Part shown: positions 1 to 8,102 of the stretch, one piece after another
Layout: each line of letters starts with the position of its first letter
Numbering within the stretch: the stretch's first letter is position 1
NCBI GenBank assembly: GCA_002403095.1
Contig: DHHC01000028.1
Coordinates: 1-48,937, forward strand
Direction of reading: 5' to 3'
Length of the DNA stretch: 48,937 nt
Source: Leptolinea sp. UBA4782
Lineage (GTDB): Bacteria; Chloroflexota; Anaerolineae; Anaerolineales; Anaerolineaceae
Made by a program: the position numbers and the translations under genes
The notes under the pieces: generated by a model
What the model was told of the DNA's origin: nothing
The model's input: the letters and a program-made list of their open reading frames with translations, nothing else
Databases searched by the model: none

Positions 1-779
1 AGTTCAGCGATGATCTCAGAAACATTGCGTGCTTCAGATTCAACTGGGAATGTGCAGGGATAACACCCCAGCGAGCGGTAGCGTTTGCCGTCACCGTGAT
101 TATAGTAAAGGGAGACTGTGGGAATATTTTCACGCTCGATATATTCCCAGATATTTAACTCAGTCCAATCCAGCAAGGGGTGTATGCGAACATTGGTACC
201 AGGGGCAAAGTCAGTTTTATATTGATTCCAAAATTCAGGCGGTTGCTCACCAATGTTCCACTCATTCTTCTTGTCGCGAGGAGAGAAATAGCGCTCTTTT
301 GAGCGCGAACCCTCTTCATCCGCTCTCGCGCCAACAATCACACCAGTGAATGGTTCGGGATTGGATTCTTCTTCATACGCCTGCTTTGAGTGGTTATACC
401 GCAGCCTCTTGCCTTCACCGGTCAGGGTTCTGCGCAAAGCCTCAGTCTTCAGAAGGCTGCAACAGGTGATACGGTCAACGTTACCATCCGGGAATGTTTG
501 TTTCTGGGCCAGTGCATCTTCATTTGAACCGACTACCATAGGAAGGTGCCATTCGCGGGTAAGCGTATCACGGTAGTTGATCATTTCGGGTATTTTGTAG
601 TGAGTATCAATGTGAATCAGGGGAAAAGGTACATGCCCATAGAAAGCCTTTTTAGTCAACCACAACAGTACTGTGCTGTCCTTGCCCATTGACCACAGCA
701 TCCCAAGGTTCTTAAAGTTGGCATATGCTTCTCTTAATATATAAACACTCTTGCTTTCCAATTCCTGTAAATGATCCAT
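1..779 (-). CDS. cysD: Sulfate adenylyltransferase subunit 2 (CysD), 3' end beyond the window
   Basis: Translating the minus strand from the ATG at 777-779 gives about 259 open codons running off the left edge, so the C-terminus is missing. CysD, with the GTPase CysN, makes adenylyl sulfate (APS) from ATP and sulfate in the cytoplasm. A PP-loop of the form SMGKDST lies near residue 36, as in the N-type ATP pyrophosphatase fold, and the CysD-like stretches DRITCCSLLKTEALR and SLGCYPCTFPVES follow in order. The start is preceded by AGGGAATT. It lies 17 bases after cysC and is the third gene of a TauE-cysC-cysD run; cysN would be expected just outside. Family identity is clear from the whole reading frame. 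Confidence 0.93.
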   Translation of the reverse strand, partial: MDHLQELESKSVYILREAYANFKNLGMLWSMGKDSTVLLWLTKKAFYGHVPFPLIHIDTHYKIPEMINYRDTLTREWHLPMVVGSNEDALAQKQTFPDGNVDRITCCSLLKTEALRRTLTGEGKRLRYNHSKQAYEEESNPEPFTGVIVGARADEEGSRSKERYFSPRDKKNEWNIGEQPPEFWNQYKTDFAPGTNVRIHPLLDWTELNIWEYIERENIPTVSLYYNHGDGKRYRSLGCYPCTFPVESEARNVSEIIAE

Positions 780-796
780 AATTCCCTTAACCTAAA

Positions 797-1426
797 TTAC
801 CGGTTTATGATTTTTTCCTCGATGAGTTTTTCAATTATTTTACCAACACACATTTGTACTTCTTGTTGTGTTGTATCCAAAACAATTTCAGGCGAAAGAG
901 GTTCTTCATAAGGTGAACTGATCCCGGTAAAGTTATCCAATGTACCAGAAATAGCCCTTTTATACAAACCTTTGGTATCCCTGCGGATGCATTCTTCCAG
1001 CGGACAGGATACGAACACCTCCCAGAAAGCACCAGGTTCCATAAGGTTCCGGATTGTATCCCTGTCAGACCGGAAGGGACTGATAAATGAGGTAATTACA
1101 ATCAACCCGGCATCATACATCAACCTGGCAACTTCGCCAACCCTGCGGATATTTTCTTTCCGGTCTTTTTCGGAGAAACCCAGGTCTGCATTTAACCCGT
1201 TGCGAACATCATCTCCATCCAGGAGATAAGTGTGAGCATGGAATTGGTGAACGAGCTGCTTTTCGAGTTCATTGGCAATGGTACTCTTGCCGCTGCCAGA
1301 AAGCCCGGTAAACCAGATCACCAGGGGAAGGTGATCTTTCACTTCACTGCGTTGCTGGCGGTTAACCAGTTTATGAGGAGGATAGATATCTTTTTGCTTC
1401 ATTTCCCAAATGTGATACTGTTCCAA
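797..1426 (-). CDS. cysC: Adenylylsulfate (APS) kinase CysC
   Basis: 209 residues. It phosphorylates APS on the 3'-hydroxyl to give PAPS, the donor for sulfate reduction or sulfotransferases. The P-loop GLSGSGKST is near residue 42, followed by LLDGDDVRNGLNADLGFS, DRKENIRRVGEVA, SFISPFR and DTKGLYKRA, which together form the standard CysC core. Length fits the single-domain enzyme. The start is uncertain: the frame opens at a TTG at 1426 with a weak GGAA upstream, while the first ATG is at 1402, and both keep the whole kinase domain. It lies 14 bases after the TauE-like gene and 17 before cysD, so the three are probably one transcript. Confidence 0.93.
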   Translation of the reverse strand: MEQYHIWEMKQKDIYPPHKLVNRQQRSEVKDHLPLVIWFTGLSGSGKSTIANELEKQLVHQFHAHTYLLDGDDVRNGLNADLGFSEKDRKENIRRVGEVARLMYDAGLIVITSFISPFRSDRDTIRNLMEPGAFWEVFVSCPLEECIRRDTKGLYKRAISGTLDNFTGISSPYEEPLSPEIVLDTTQQEVQMCVGKIIEKLIEEKIINR

Positions 1427-1440
1427 GTTATTCCAGTGAT

Positions 1441-2190
1441 TTAGAACCAGATCTGGTATAGAGTGCGGAACTGCAAGAAGATGATCAATGCACCAACAAT
1501 TATCAGGATTGCTTTGGTCGGCAATTTCCTGGTGATCAAGGCGCCAAATGGCGCGGCAACGATCCCGCCAATCAACAAACCCAAAATGATCTTCCAGTGG
1601 GTTAAACCTATAGTCACAACGAAAACAATTGACTCAGTCAAAGTGACAAAAAACTCTGAAAGGTTAACTGATCCAATTGACTTGCGGGGAGAATGACCAG
1701 TGGAGATCAGGGTTGAGGTGACAACAGGTCCCCAGCCGCCGCCACCGATGGCATCCATTGTACCGCCAACAAGGCCTAATGCCACCAGTAGTCCGGTTTT
1801 TGGTTCTCTATGGTGTTCAGGCGTCGGGCGGAACGCTTTGTATAGGATCCTGATGCCCATTATTAACAGGTATATTGCAATATAAGGCTTGATTAAATTA
1901 CCATCAAATGTTGTCAGCAGGTAAGCGCCAGCACCTCCACCAATTACACCCGGAATGAGAAGTTTTAAAACGGTTCTCTTATCAACATTTCCAAACTTCC
2001 AATGGGATATACCAGAGACAAGTGTAGTAACTATTTCGGCAGCATGCACGCTTGAAGAAGCAACGACTGGTGAAATCCCCAAAGTTAATAAGAAACTATT
2101 GGCAGATACACCATATGCCATACCCAAACTTCCATCAATAAGTTGTGCGATAAACCCGACTACAATATAAATGACAATGCTGACTTCCAT
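1441..2190 (-). CDS. TauE/SafE-family membrane permease (probable sulfur oxyanion transporter)
   Basis: 249 residues, almost entirely hydrophobic, with about eight predicted membrane segments. It shows the family's glycine-rich repeats, GFIAQLIDGSLGMAYG near the N-terminus and GLVGGTMDAIGGGGWGPV in the middle, which mark the two homologous halves. TauE/SafE (formerly DUF81) proteins move sulfite, sulfate, sulfoacetate or related anions. Substrate is inferred only from context: it is the promoter-proximal gene of a run with cysC and cysD, so sulfate uptake is the simplest guess. Direction of transport cannot be read from sequence. Confidence 0.85.
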   Translation of the reverse strand: MEVSIVIYIVVGFIAQLIDGSLGMAYGVSANSFLLTLGISPVVASSSVHAAEIVTTLVSGISHWKFGNVDKRTVLKLLIPGVIGGGAGAYLLTTFDGNLIKPYIAIYLLIMGIRILYKAFRPTPEHHREPKTGLLVALGLVGGTMDAIGGGGWGPVVTSTLISTGHSPRKSIGSVNLSEFFVTLTESIVFVVTIGLTHWKIILGLLIGGIVAAPFGALITRKLPTKAILIIVGALIIFLQFRTLYQIWF

Positions 2191-2289
2191 ACGGGCTGCA
2201 CTCCAATTCTGCCAGAATATCTGGAGATTGTATCACGTTTGTAATTGACATTTCTTCTGGAAAGTCTGCGGTCCCTTATATGCAATTGG

Positions 2290-2302
2290 TATAATAATCT
2301 TC
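2290..2302 (+). promoter_or_regulatory. Extended -10 promoter, leaderless type
   Basis: TATAAT at 2290-2295 is preceded by TGG (extended -10) and is only 7 bases from the ATG at 2303. Transcription would start at or within one or two bases of the start codon, and no Shine-Dalgarno sequence is present. Confidence 0.6.
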
Positions 2303-2731
2303 ATGAACATCTACTTCTCATGTTCCATCACAGGCGGCAGGCAGGATCAGGAAGCCTATGCTGCCATAGTGGATTATCTGCTGCAACAAGGGCATGAGGT
2401 TCCAACCGCCCACCTTTCGCAGCCCGATATTATGGATCTTGAAAAAGTAGTAACCCCTCTTGATATTTATCAGAGGGATGTCAATTGGGTCACAGGTTGT
2501 GAAGCGCTTATTGCCGAAGTTAGCACCCCTTCACACGGAGTGGGTTATGAAATCGCTCTGGCCAATTTTTTCCAAAAACCTGTTCTTTGTTGTTACCGTA
2601 CAGGAAAAACTGTATCTAAAATGATCACAGGAAACCCAAGCCCCCTCCAGAAGGTCATTTCCTACCAGTCTCTAACGGAACTCGTAGCACAGGTAGAGTT
2701 ATTCTTACTTGAATTAAGAGACAACCATTAA
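2303..2731 (+). CDS. Nucleoside 2-deoxyribosyltransferase-fold protein, DNPH1 (Rcl)-like
   Basis: 142 residues. It matches the 2'-deoxynucleoside 5'-phosphate N-hydrolase (DNPH1/Rcl) pattern: N-terminal IYFSCSITGGRQD, a central DVNWV, and the signature AEVSTPSHGVGYEIALA near residue 73, which contains the catalytic glutamate region. Known relatives cleave the glycosidic bond of dNMPs, including the damaged nucleotide 5-hydroxymethyl-dUMP. Length is typical. The gene appears leaderless, and the next gene starts 4 bases after its stop, so the two are probably co-transcribed, though no functional link is obvious. The substrate is not determined from sequence. Confidence 0.8.
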   Translation: MNIYFSCSITGGRQDQEAYAAIVDYLLQQGHEVPTAHLSQPDIMDLEKVVTPLDIYQRDVNWVTGCEALIAEVSTPSHGVGYEIALANFFQKPVLCCYRTGKTVSKMITGNPSPLQKVISYQSLTELVAQVELFLLELRDNH

Positions 2732-2735
2732 ACAT

Positions 2736-4325
2736 ATGGCTTCCTCGCCCCTTAAATCAGAAAAGAAATTTAATTTAGCGATTATTCCCTTTTATCCTGT
2801 ACTGCTGGCGATATATTCTGTCCTTTTCCTGTATTCTGCAAATCTCGGGCAGGTTCCTTTTTCGGTTTTACTGCGTCCATTGGTTTTTTCGGTCTCTGTA
2901 ACTTTTCTAATCACATTCCTAAGTATCACAGCAATAAAAAACAAGCAAAAGGCTGGCCTGCTTACTGGCTGGGTATTTTTACTTTTCTTTATTTATGGGC
3001 ATGTCTTCGATCTTATCAACGGTAAGACCATTCTCGGAATGCAAATTGGATATGTAAAACCCCTGATAGCATTTGGGGGGGTGGCTGCAGCTGGTATTGT
3101 TTTAATAAGCAAAATCAAGTTTGACCTCTCTCGTACAACAAGATTTCTAAATATCATCTTGGGTATTCTGGTACTAATCTCGGCAATCCAGATTTCTTAC
3201 TATCATATTGTTGCATTGCAGGAGAAAAAGGATTTAGAACCTGTAATTTCGGCAGAACAGATCGGGCCTGCTCCTGATATTTACTACATTGTTTTGGACA
3301 GTTACGCTAGAAATGATGTCCTCATCAATGATTTCAACTACGATAACTCTGCCTTTACAAATGAGTTGATGAAGAGGGGTTTTTACCTGCCCGATTGTGC
3401 TTATTCCAATTATTTTGGTACATCAATATCAATAGCCTCTTCATTAAACATGCAGTATCTGGACGAGTTGGGGTTTTCAGCAAATGTGTATTCGAAAGAT
3501 GATCCACCTGAACTAAAGCAGATTATCCACCACAGCGAGGTACGGCGTTTCTTAAAGGAACGCAACTATTCATTTATCGCATTCAGGGGATTCTTCCCAA
3601 CGAATGATATCAAAGACGCAGATTATTATTACGAGGTTTTTGAAGATAATGAGCAATCAGTAACCATTGCTTCTTTGAGTTTCGAAAACCTCTATTTAAA
3701 GACCACGATGTTTAGGTACCTGGAAGAGCTGTTTCAACGCGATAAGGAAAACTGGCTGTGGAAAGCATTACCGGATAACTGGAAGATCCTATTCGATCCT
3801 GATGTGCTTCAATACTCATCGCGTTCTTACAAATGGTACAGGCAGCATGTATACACGTTTGACAAATTGAAGGAAATTCCGCAGTTACCGGGCAGAAAGT
3901 TCATTTACGCTCAAATATATGCAACTCACCAGCCTTACGTTTTTGACTCCAAAGGCGACTTTCTCTGGCCGGTAAATGAAGACAACTTTAATTACCTTCC
4001 TGCAATCGAGTATGTGAATAAAAGGACACTCGAAGTAATTGATACCATCTTAACGGATTCTCAGACTCCCCCGATCATAATCATTCAGGCTGACCACGGG
4101 ATGCCCTCGGGGGTAACCAGAAACAAGATATTGCACGCAATTTATTTGCCAGAACACCAGGAAATATTGTATCCAACAGTTACCCCTGTCAATACTTTCA
4201 GGTTAATATTTAATGCCTTTTTCCAAACCAGTTACAAGCTGCTGCCTGACAAAATATATGTTTTAGACGAAACCACAAAGACTGTCCAGTCAAAACCAGT
4301 CCAGTGTAATAGCATAAATAAATAA
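2736..4325 (+). CDS. Membrane-anchored sulfatase / alkaline-phosphatase-superfamily hydrolase
   Basis: 529 residues. About five membrane helices fill residues 10-170, followed by an extracellular hydrolase domain, the layout of LTA synthase and other phosphoglycerol- or phosphoethanolamine-transferase relatives. Metal-ligand motifs are visible: YYIVLDSYAR at the start of the domain, YATHQPYVFD near residue 395 and IIQADHGMPSG near residue 450. A threonine or serine in FGTSISIAS is the likely nucleophile, and no CxPxR formylglycine-sulfatase motif is present. It probably acts on a lipid or glycan head group outside the membrane; the substrate is unknown. It follows the DNPH1-like gene by 4 bases. 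Confidence 0.75.
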   Translation: MASSPLKSEKKFNLAIIPFYPVLLAIYSVLFLYSANLGQVPFSVLLRPLVFSVSVTFLITFLSITAIKNKQKAGLLTGWVFLLFFIYGHVFDLINGKTILGMQIGYVKPLIAFGGVAAAGIVLISKIKFDLSRTTRFLNIILGILVLISAIQISYYHIVALQEKKDLEPVISAEQIGPAPDIYYIVLDSYARNDVLINDFNYDNSAFTNELMKRGFYLPDCAYSNYFGTSISIASSLNMQYLDELGFSANVYSKDDPPELKQIIHHSEVRRFLKERNYSFIAFRGFFPTNDIKDADYYYEVFEDNEQSVTIASLSFENLYLKTTMFRYLEELFQRDKENWLWKALPDNWKILFDPDVLQYSSRSYKWYRQHVYTFDKLKEIPQLPGRKFIYAQIYATHQPYVFDSKGDFLWPVNEDNFNYLPAIEYVNKRTLEVIDTILTDSQTPPIIIIQADHGMPSGVTRNKILHAIYLPEHQEILYPTVTPVNTFRLIFNAFFQTSYKLLPDKIYVLDETTKTVQSKPVQCNSINK

Positions 4326-4409
4326 TTCTGAACATTTCCCCGTACTTAGCGAATAGCTGGTAATCCCTCCAAATTTGCCTGAACCTCACCTTCCGAATGG
4401 TGACATTAT

Positions 4410-4481
4410 TCAATTGTCATTTGGCCAGGTTAAGGTATGATTGTTAGGGAGATTAATAACGGACCGCTCATCTGATTTCAT
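4410..4481 (-). CDS. Possible 23-residue small ORF with strong ribosome-binding site
   Basis: On the minus strand an ATG at 4479-4481 follows a near-perfect Shine-Dalgarno AAAGGAGGAGAC and opens 23 codons ending in TGA at 4410-4412. The peptide (MKSDERSVINLPNNHTL and a short tail) resembles nothing I recognise. The same bases read on the plus strand give TCTCCTCCTTT just before a terminator hairpin, so the Shine-Dalgarno match may instead reflect an RNA element on the other strand. Low confidence. Confidence 0.2.
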   Translation of the reverse strand: MKSDERSVINLPNNHTLTWPNDN

Positions 4482-4499
4482 GTCTCCTCCTTTGGCGAG

Positions 4500-4545
4500 C
4501 GCCTCCACCGGATTTCTCAGCAAAACGGTGGAGGCGTTTTTGTTT
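4500..4545 (+). terminator. Rho-independent terminator after the hydrolase gene
   Basis: The 11-base arms CGCCTCCACCG (4500-4510) and CGGTGGAGGCG (4526-4536) are perfect complements, and the 3' arm runs straight into TTTTTGTTT on the plus strand. It lies in the 316-base gap 4326-4641. The rest of that gap holds the possible minus-strand mini-ORF, nothing recognised in 4326-4409, and the promoter of the next gene. Confidence 0.8.
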
Positions 4546-4605
4546 CTCCTTCCCTTAATAATCAATAAAATTAATAAGAGTTGTATTAATCTTTTGTTGG
4601 GGTAC

Positions 4606-4641
4606 TTGACTTTGCCTAATTCCGGGGGCTACAATGAAATC
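4606..4641 (+). promoter_or_regulatory. Sigma-70-type promoter, leaderless, for the DnaJ-like gene
   Basis: TTGACT at 4606-4611 and TACAAT at 4630-4635 are separated by 18 bases. The ATG of the J-domain gene is only 6 bases beyond the -10 box, so the transcript should begin essentially at the start codon. No heat-shock (CIRCE) repeat was seen. Confidence 0.7.
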
Positions 4642-5592
4642 ATGGAATATAGAGATTACTATAAATTGCTCGGCGTTGAACGGTCTGCCACCCAGGATGA
4701 AATCAAGCATGCCTATCGTAAATTGGCAATGAAATACCACCCTGATAAGAATCCGGGCAATAAGCAAGCCGAAGAGAAGTTTAAAGATATTAATGAGGCT
4801 TATGAAGTCTTAAGTGACAAGACGAAGCGCGCCCGTTACGACCAGCTGGGAGAATCGTATCAGAGCTGGCAGCAGCGCGGCGGGCAGCCCGGCGGCTTCA
4901 ACTGGGATGAATGGGTTTCCCGCTCGGGCGGCGGTTACGGTAACGGCACTCGGGTGGAAGTGGGTGATTTGGGTGATCTGTTCGGCTCGGGTTTTTCCGA
5001 ATTCTTCCAGGCAATTTTTGGCGGCCTGGGCGGTTCCCAGAGGCCAAGAAACACCGGCTATGCCAGGACATCCAGTCGGCCCGTGAACGTTCCGCAGGCA
5101 TATGAGCAACCGGTAACCATAACCCTGTTCGAAGCTTATCAGGGCACCCAGAGAATTTTGCAGATGGACGGGAAAAAGCTGGAAGTAAAAATCCCGGCTG
5201 GAGTGAAGACCGGCTCCAAGGTGCGCATGGCTGGAGTAGGTCCGGCTGGCCGCGGCGGCGTCCCATCGGATATCTACCTGGTTATTGATGTTGCACCCGA
5301 CAACAGGTTTGAGCGGAAAGGCGATGACCTGTACACCGACGTGACCGTTGACCTGTATACCGCGGTTCTGGGAGGGGAAGTATCGGTAGCCACCCTGAGC
5401 GGGAATGTGATCCTTACCATCCCTGCCGGAACCCAGCCGGGCCAGACCATCCGCCTTTCCGGTAAAGGAATGCCAAAACTCAAGGCTCCCGGTACATTCG
5501 GCGACCTGTATGTCCGTATTAAAGTTACCTTACCGCGCCAATTATCTGATGAACAAAGGAAACTCTTCAAACAATTGCAGAATTCCCGGTAA
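4642..5592 (+). CDS. DnaJ/CbpA-type co-chaperone without zinc finger
   Basis: 316 residues from the ATG at 4642. The frame is open further upstream to 4441, but that part runs through the terminator and promoter, so it is rejected. An N-terminal J domain (residues 1-72) carries the HPD motif in YHPDKNPG, which stimulates DnaK ATPase. A glycine-rich linker (about 80-140) follows, then two beta-sandwich substrate-binding domains (VTITLFEAYQG, DVTVDLYTAVLGGEV) and GDLYVRIKV. There are no CxxCxGxG repeats, so it is CbpA-like, not full DnaJ. The HtrA-like protease starts 19 bases downstream, suggesting a protein-quality-control pair. Confidence 0.92.
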   Translation: MEYRDYYKLLGVERSATQDEIKHAYRKLAMKYHPDKNPGNKQAEEKFKDINEAYEVLSDKTKRARYDQLGESYQSWQQRGGQPGGFNWDEWVSRSGGGYGNGTRVEVGDLGDLFGSGFSEFFQAIFGGLGGSQRPRNTGYARTSSRPVNVPQAYEQPVTITLFEAYQGTQRILQMDGKKLEVKIPAGVKTGSKVRMAGVGPAGRGGVPSDIYLVIDVAPDNRFERKGDDLYTDVTVDLYTAVLGGEVSVATLSGNVILTIPAGTQPGQTIRLSGKGMPKLKAPGTFGDLYVRIKVTLPRQLSDEQRKLFKQLQNSR

Positions 5593-5611
5593 GTAAACTG
5601 CTGGAGGAAAA

Positions 5612-6790
5612 ATGCGTAAGAATTTTACTGTTTTGATTGCCAGTTTCGTTTTAATAGTATTAACCCTGGCATGTTCGTTAGGCCCTTTGGAAAATGCAGT
5701 TTCAAACAACCTGCTTGAGCCCACCGCAACCGCTTTTTCAGCGGCTCCAACCCCCACTCTAAACCTGACGCCACCCGTAACCGGTGAACTATCAGCCCTG
5801 GATGAAACACTGACAAGCTTGTATGAGCGTGTCAACCCGGGGGTAGTCTACATCCAAACTGTTACTGCCAGCGGAGGCGCCCTTGGATCTGGATTCGTGT
5901 ATGACAAAGTAGGGCATATCATCACCAACTATCATGTTGTAGAAGGCGCTGAATCGGTCGAAGTGGATTTCCCCTCCGGGTTGAAATTATTCGGGGATGT
6001 AGTTGCAACTGACGGAGATACAGACCTGGCAATCATCAAAGTAGATACCAATCCAGACAACCTTTACCCGCTCGCATTAGGTGATTCTGAAGCCCTTAAA
6101 GTAGGCCAAACAGTGGTTGCTATTGGCAACCCGTTTGGATTGAGCGGTACCATGACACTGGGGATCATCTCTGCCAAGGGCAGGGTTCTTTCATCGGTAA
6201 GGGAAGTACCGGGCAGCGGCGGCTATTATTCTGCAGGTGATATCCTGCAGACTGATGCATCCATAAACCCTGGCAACTCAGGCGGTCCGTTGCTTAACCT
6301 GAATGGTGAAGTGGTTGGCATTAACCGGGCGATTGAAACATCCGGTGTCACCCTGGATGGCAGCGCAGTCAATTCAGGCATCGGGTATGCCATTTCCATT
6401 AACATTGTCAAGCGAGTAGTGCCGGAGCTGATTGCAAAGGGTTTCTATGATTACCCCTACCTGGGCATTACACCTATTGATGAATTGAATTTAACCATGA
6501 TGGATGCCCTCGGGATTCAATATCCAAATGGGGCTTATGTATTGCAGGTTGCGAAAGGCGGGCCGGCTGAAAAAGCGGGCATCCGCGGCGGAACAACCCA
6601 AACTTCGATCAGTGGTCTGTTGAGTGGCGGAGACCTGATCATCGGGATGGATGGTATTCCCGTGAATAACTTCTCCGATTTGATCAGTTATATGATCAAC
6701 CATAAATCCCCAGGGGATAAGATGGTCCTGACGATAATGCGTGACAACAAACAAATGGAGGTGACGATAACCCTGGAAAAGCGGCCATAA
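5612..6790 (+). CDS. HtrA/DegP-type trypsin-like serine protease with PDZ domain, probable lipoprotein
   Basis: 392 residues. The hydrophobic N-terminus ends in LTLACS, a plausible lipobox, followed by a Thr/Pro-rich linker to about residue 65, so the enzyme is probably tethered outside the membrane. The S1C catalytic triad is visible: His in TNYHVVEG, Asp in DGDTDLAIIKV and Ser in NPGNSGGPLLN. A C-terminal PDZ domain (about 290-390) contains YPYLGITP, GPAEKAGI and GDLIIGMDGIPV. HtrA proteases degrade misfolded envelope proteins. The start has a GGAGG Shine-Dalgarno, and the gene follows the DnaJ-like gene by 19 bases. Confidence 0.92.
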   Translation: MRKNFTVLIASFVLIVLTLACSLGPLENAVSNNLLEPTATAFSAAPTPTLNLTPPVTGELSALDETLTSLYERVNPGVVYIQTVTASGGALGSGFVYDKVGHIITNYHVVEGAESVEVDFPSGLKLFGDVVATDGDTDLAIIKVDTNPDNLYPLALGDSEALKVGQTVVAIGNPFGLSGTMTLGIISAKGRVLSSVREVPGSGGYYSAGDILQTDASINPGNSGGPLLNLNGEVVGINRAIETSGVTLDGSAVNSGIGYAISINIVKRVVPELIAKGFYDYPYLGITPIDELNLTMMDALGIQYPNGAYVLQVAKGGPAEKAGIRGGTTQTSISGLLSGGDLIIGMDGIPVNNFSDLISYMINHKSPGDKMVLTIMRDNKQMEVTITLEKRP

Positions 6791-6876
6791 AACAGCCGCA
6801 AACCCCAGAGAACTGGGGAAATGACAATTTCATACCGTTCTGGAACTTTTACCGTATTTCACATAAGGAGGTTTCT

Positions 6877-7977
6877 ATGTTTACTGACAGAGAATTGCGT
6901 GAGTTACTGGCATTATCAGCTGTCGAACCGGTGTTAAGTGTGTATTTGAACATGGACCCAACTGCTGGAAATGCGGATTTTTATAAGCTTCGCCTGCGCA
7001 ATCTGCTGAAGACGGTTGAACTCCCGGCAGATGTGCAAGCGGTTGAGCATTACATCAACAATGAATTTAACTGGGTTGGGCGCAGCATCGCCATATTTTC
7101 CTGTTCACCCCAAAATTTTTTCAAGGCATATTCCCTGGCAATCCCTGTCCGCGACCTGGCAGTGGCAGGCATGCGCCCGGCAGTCAAACCGCTGGCAGAT
7201 CTGCTGGACGATTATGGCGGTTACGGGGTGGCACTGGTGGATAAACAGGGCGCCCGCCTTTTCCACTTTCACCTGGGGGAACTTCAGGAGCAGGAAGGGG
7301 TGATGGGGGAACTGGTTAAGCATGTCAAGCGTGGAGGAGCTTCCTCCATGCCGGGCAGACGGGGCGGTATTGCCGGCCGCACCCGCCACCAGGAAGAACT
7401 GGTAGAGCGTAATATCAAGGACATTACAAGTTTTTCGGTCCAATTCTTTGAGCAGAACAATATCCGTCGGGTACTGATCGGCGGAACTGACGAGAACACC
7501 GCTCAATTCAAAGCCGAATTGCCAAAATTCTGGCAGGCGCTTGTCTTGGGAACATTTCCGATGGCCATGACTGCCAGCCATTCAGAAGTGCTGGCTAAAG
7601 CCATGCAGATCGGTCAAGAATCCCAGCGCAGTCATGAAGCCAGGAGGGTTAATGAACTCATTACCCTCGCTTCCAAAGGCAGTAATGCCACGCTTGGTAT
7701 GGAGAAAGTGCTCGGTCAGGTTCACCAGGGCTCCGTGCAAACCCTGTTTGTGACTGAAAACTATTCACAGGCAGGCTATGTTTGTTCGGATTGCGGCTGG
7801 ATAACCGTCCAGGAGAAAGAACAGTGCGACCAGTGCTCAGCTTCTCTCCGGGCAGTAGAAGATGTGGTTGAACTGGCGGTTGCATCCGTATGGCAACAGG
7901 GCGGGGAAGTAGTTTTTACCCATGGGAATTCAGCGCTGGCTGCAGCCGGCAGCCTCGGAGCCATCCTGCGCTATTAG
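6877..7977 (+). CDS. VLRF1/eRF1-like bacterial protein with zinc-ribbon cysteines
   Basis: 366 residues, start set by a perfect AAGGAGG. It resembles bacterial eRF1-domain (baeRF/VLRF1-type) proteins, distant relatives of eukaryotic release factor 1 and Vms1. A central domain begins GYGVALVDKQGARLFHF (about 116) and leads into a basic loop GRRGGIAGRTRHQ (160-171), at the position where release factors carry GGQ; here it reads GGI. The third domain has a CSDC...CDQC zinc ribbon (Cys 303, 306, 317, 320), as in archaeal eRF1. A role in peptide release or stalled-ribosome rescue is inferred from the family; activity without the GGQ glutamine is uncertain. Confidence 0.72.
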   Translation: MFTDRELRELLALSAVEPVLSVYLNMDPTAGNADFYKLRLRNLLKTVELPADVQAVEHYINNEFNWVGRSIAIFSCSPQNFFKAYSLAIPVRDLAVAGMRPAVKPLADLLDDYGGYGVALVDKQGARLFHFHLGELQEQEGVMGELVKHVKRGGASSMPGRRGGIAGRTRHQEELVERNIKDITSFSVQFFEQNNIRRVLIGGTDENTAQFKAELPKFWQALVLGTFPMAMTASHSEVLAKAMQIGQESQRSHEARRVNELITLASKGSNATLGMEKVLGQVHQGSVQTLFVTENYSQAGYVCSDCGWITVQEKEQCDQCSASLRAVEDVVELAVASVWQQGGEVVFTHGNSALAAAGSLGAILRY

Positions 7978-7995
7978 GGTTTGAAAATATCGTCT

Positions 7996-8043
7996 CAGGC
8001 ATCCTGCTTCCTTCAGGCAAGCAGGATGCCTGATCCTTTCTCC
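7996..8043 (+). terminator. Rho-independent terminator-like hairpin
   Basis: The 14-base arms CAGGCATCCTGCTT (7996-8009) and AAGCAGGATGCCTG (8019-8032) are perfect complements and are followed by ATCCTTTCTCC, a T-rich but imperfect tail. It closes the VLRF1-like gene. Confidence 0.7.
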
Positions 8044-8052
8044 AGGCTGGGC

Positions 8053-8058
8053 TATAAT
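8053..8058 (+). promoter_or_regulatory. -10 box upstream of the orphan methyltransferase
   Basis: TATAAT at 8053-8058 lies 44 bases before the ATG at 8103. The -35 region is not obvious, partly because it would fall just after the preceding hairpin. Confidence 0.45.
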
Positions 8059-8102
8059 TCTTCCAACCGCAAATTCATTAATCCTGGCATCAAAGTAAAG
8101 CA

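Noticed and set aside
4441..4641. Upstream extension of the DnaJ-like frame
   Set aside because: It would run through a clear terminator and the promoter, and J-domain proteins begin at the equivalent of the ATG at 4642.
6803..6818. Hairpin CCCCAG-AGAA-CTGGGG after the HtrA-like gene
   Set aside because: Only a 6-base stem with no T-run; too weak to call a terminator, though it may stabilise the 3' end.
7105..7581. 158-codon frame on the minus strand
   Set aside because: Antisense to the eRF1-like gene, which has a perfect Shine-Dalgarno and recognisable domains.
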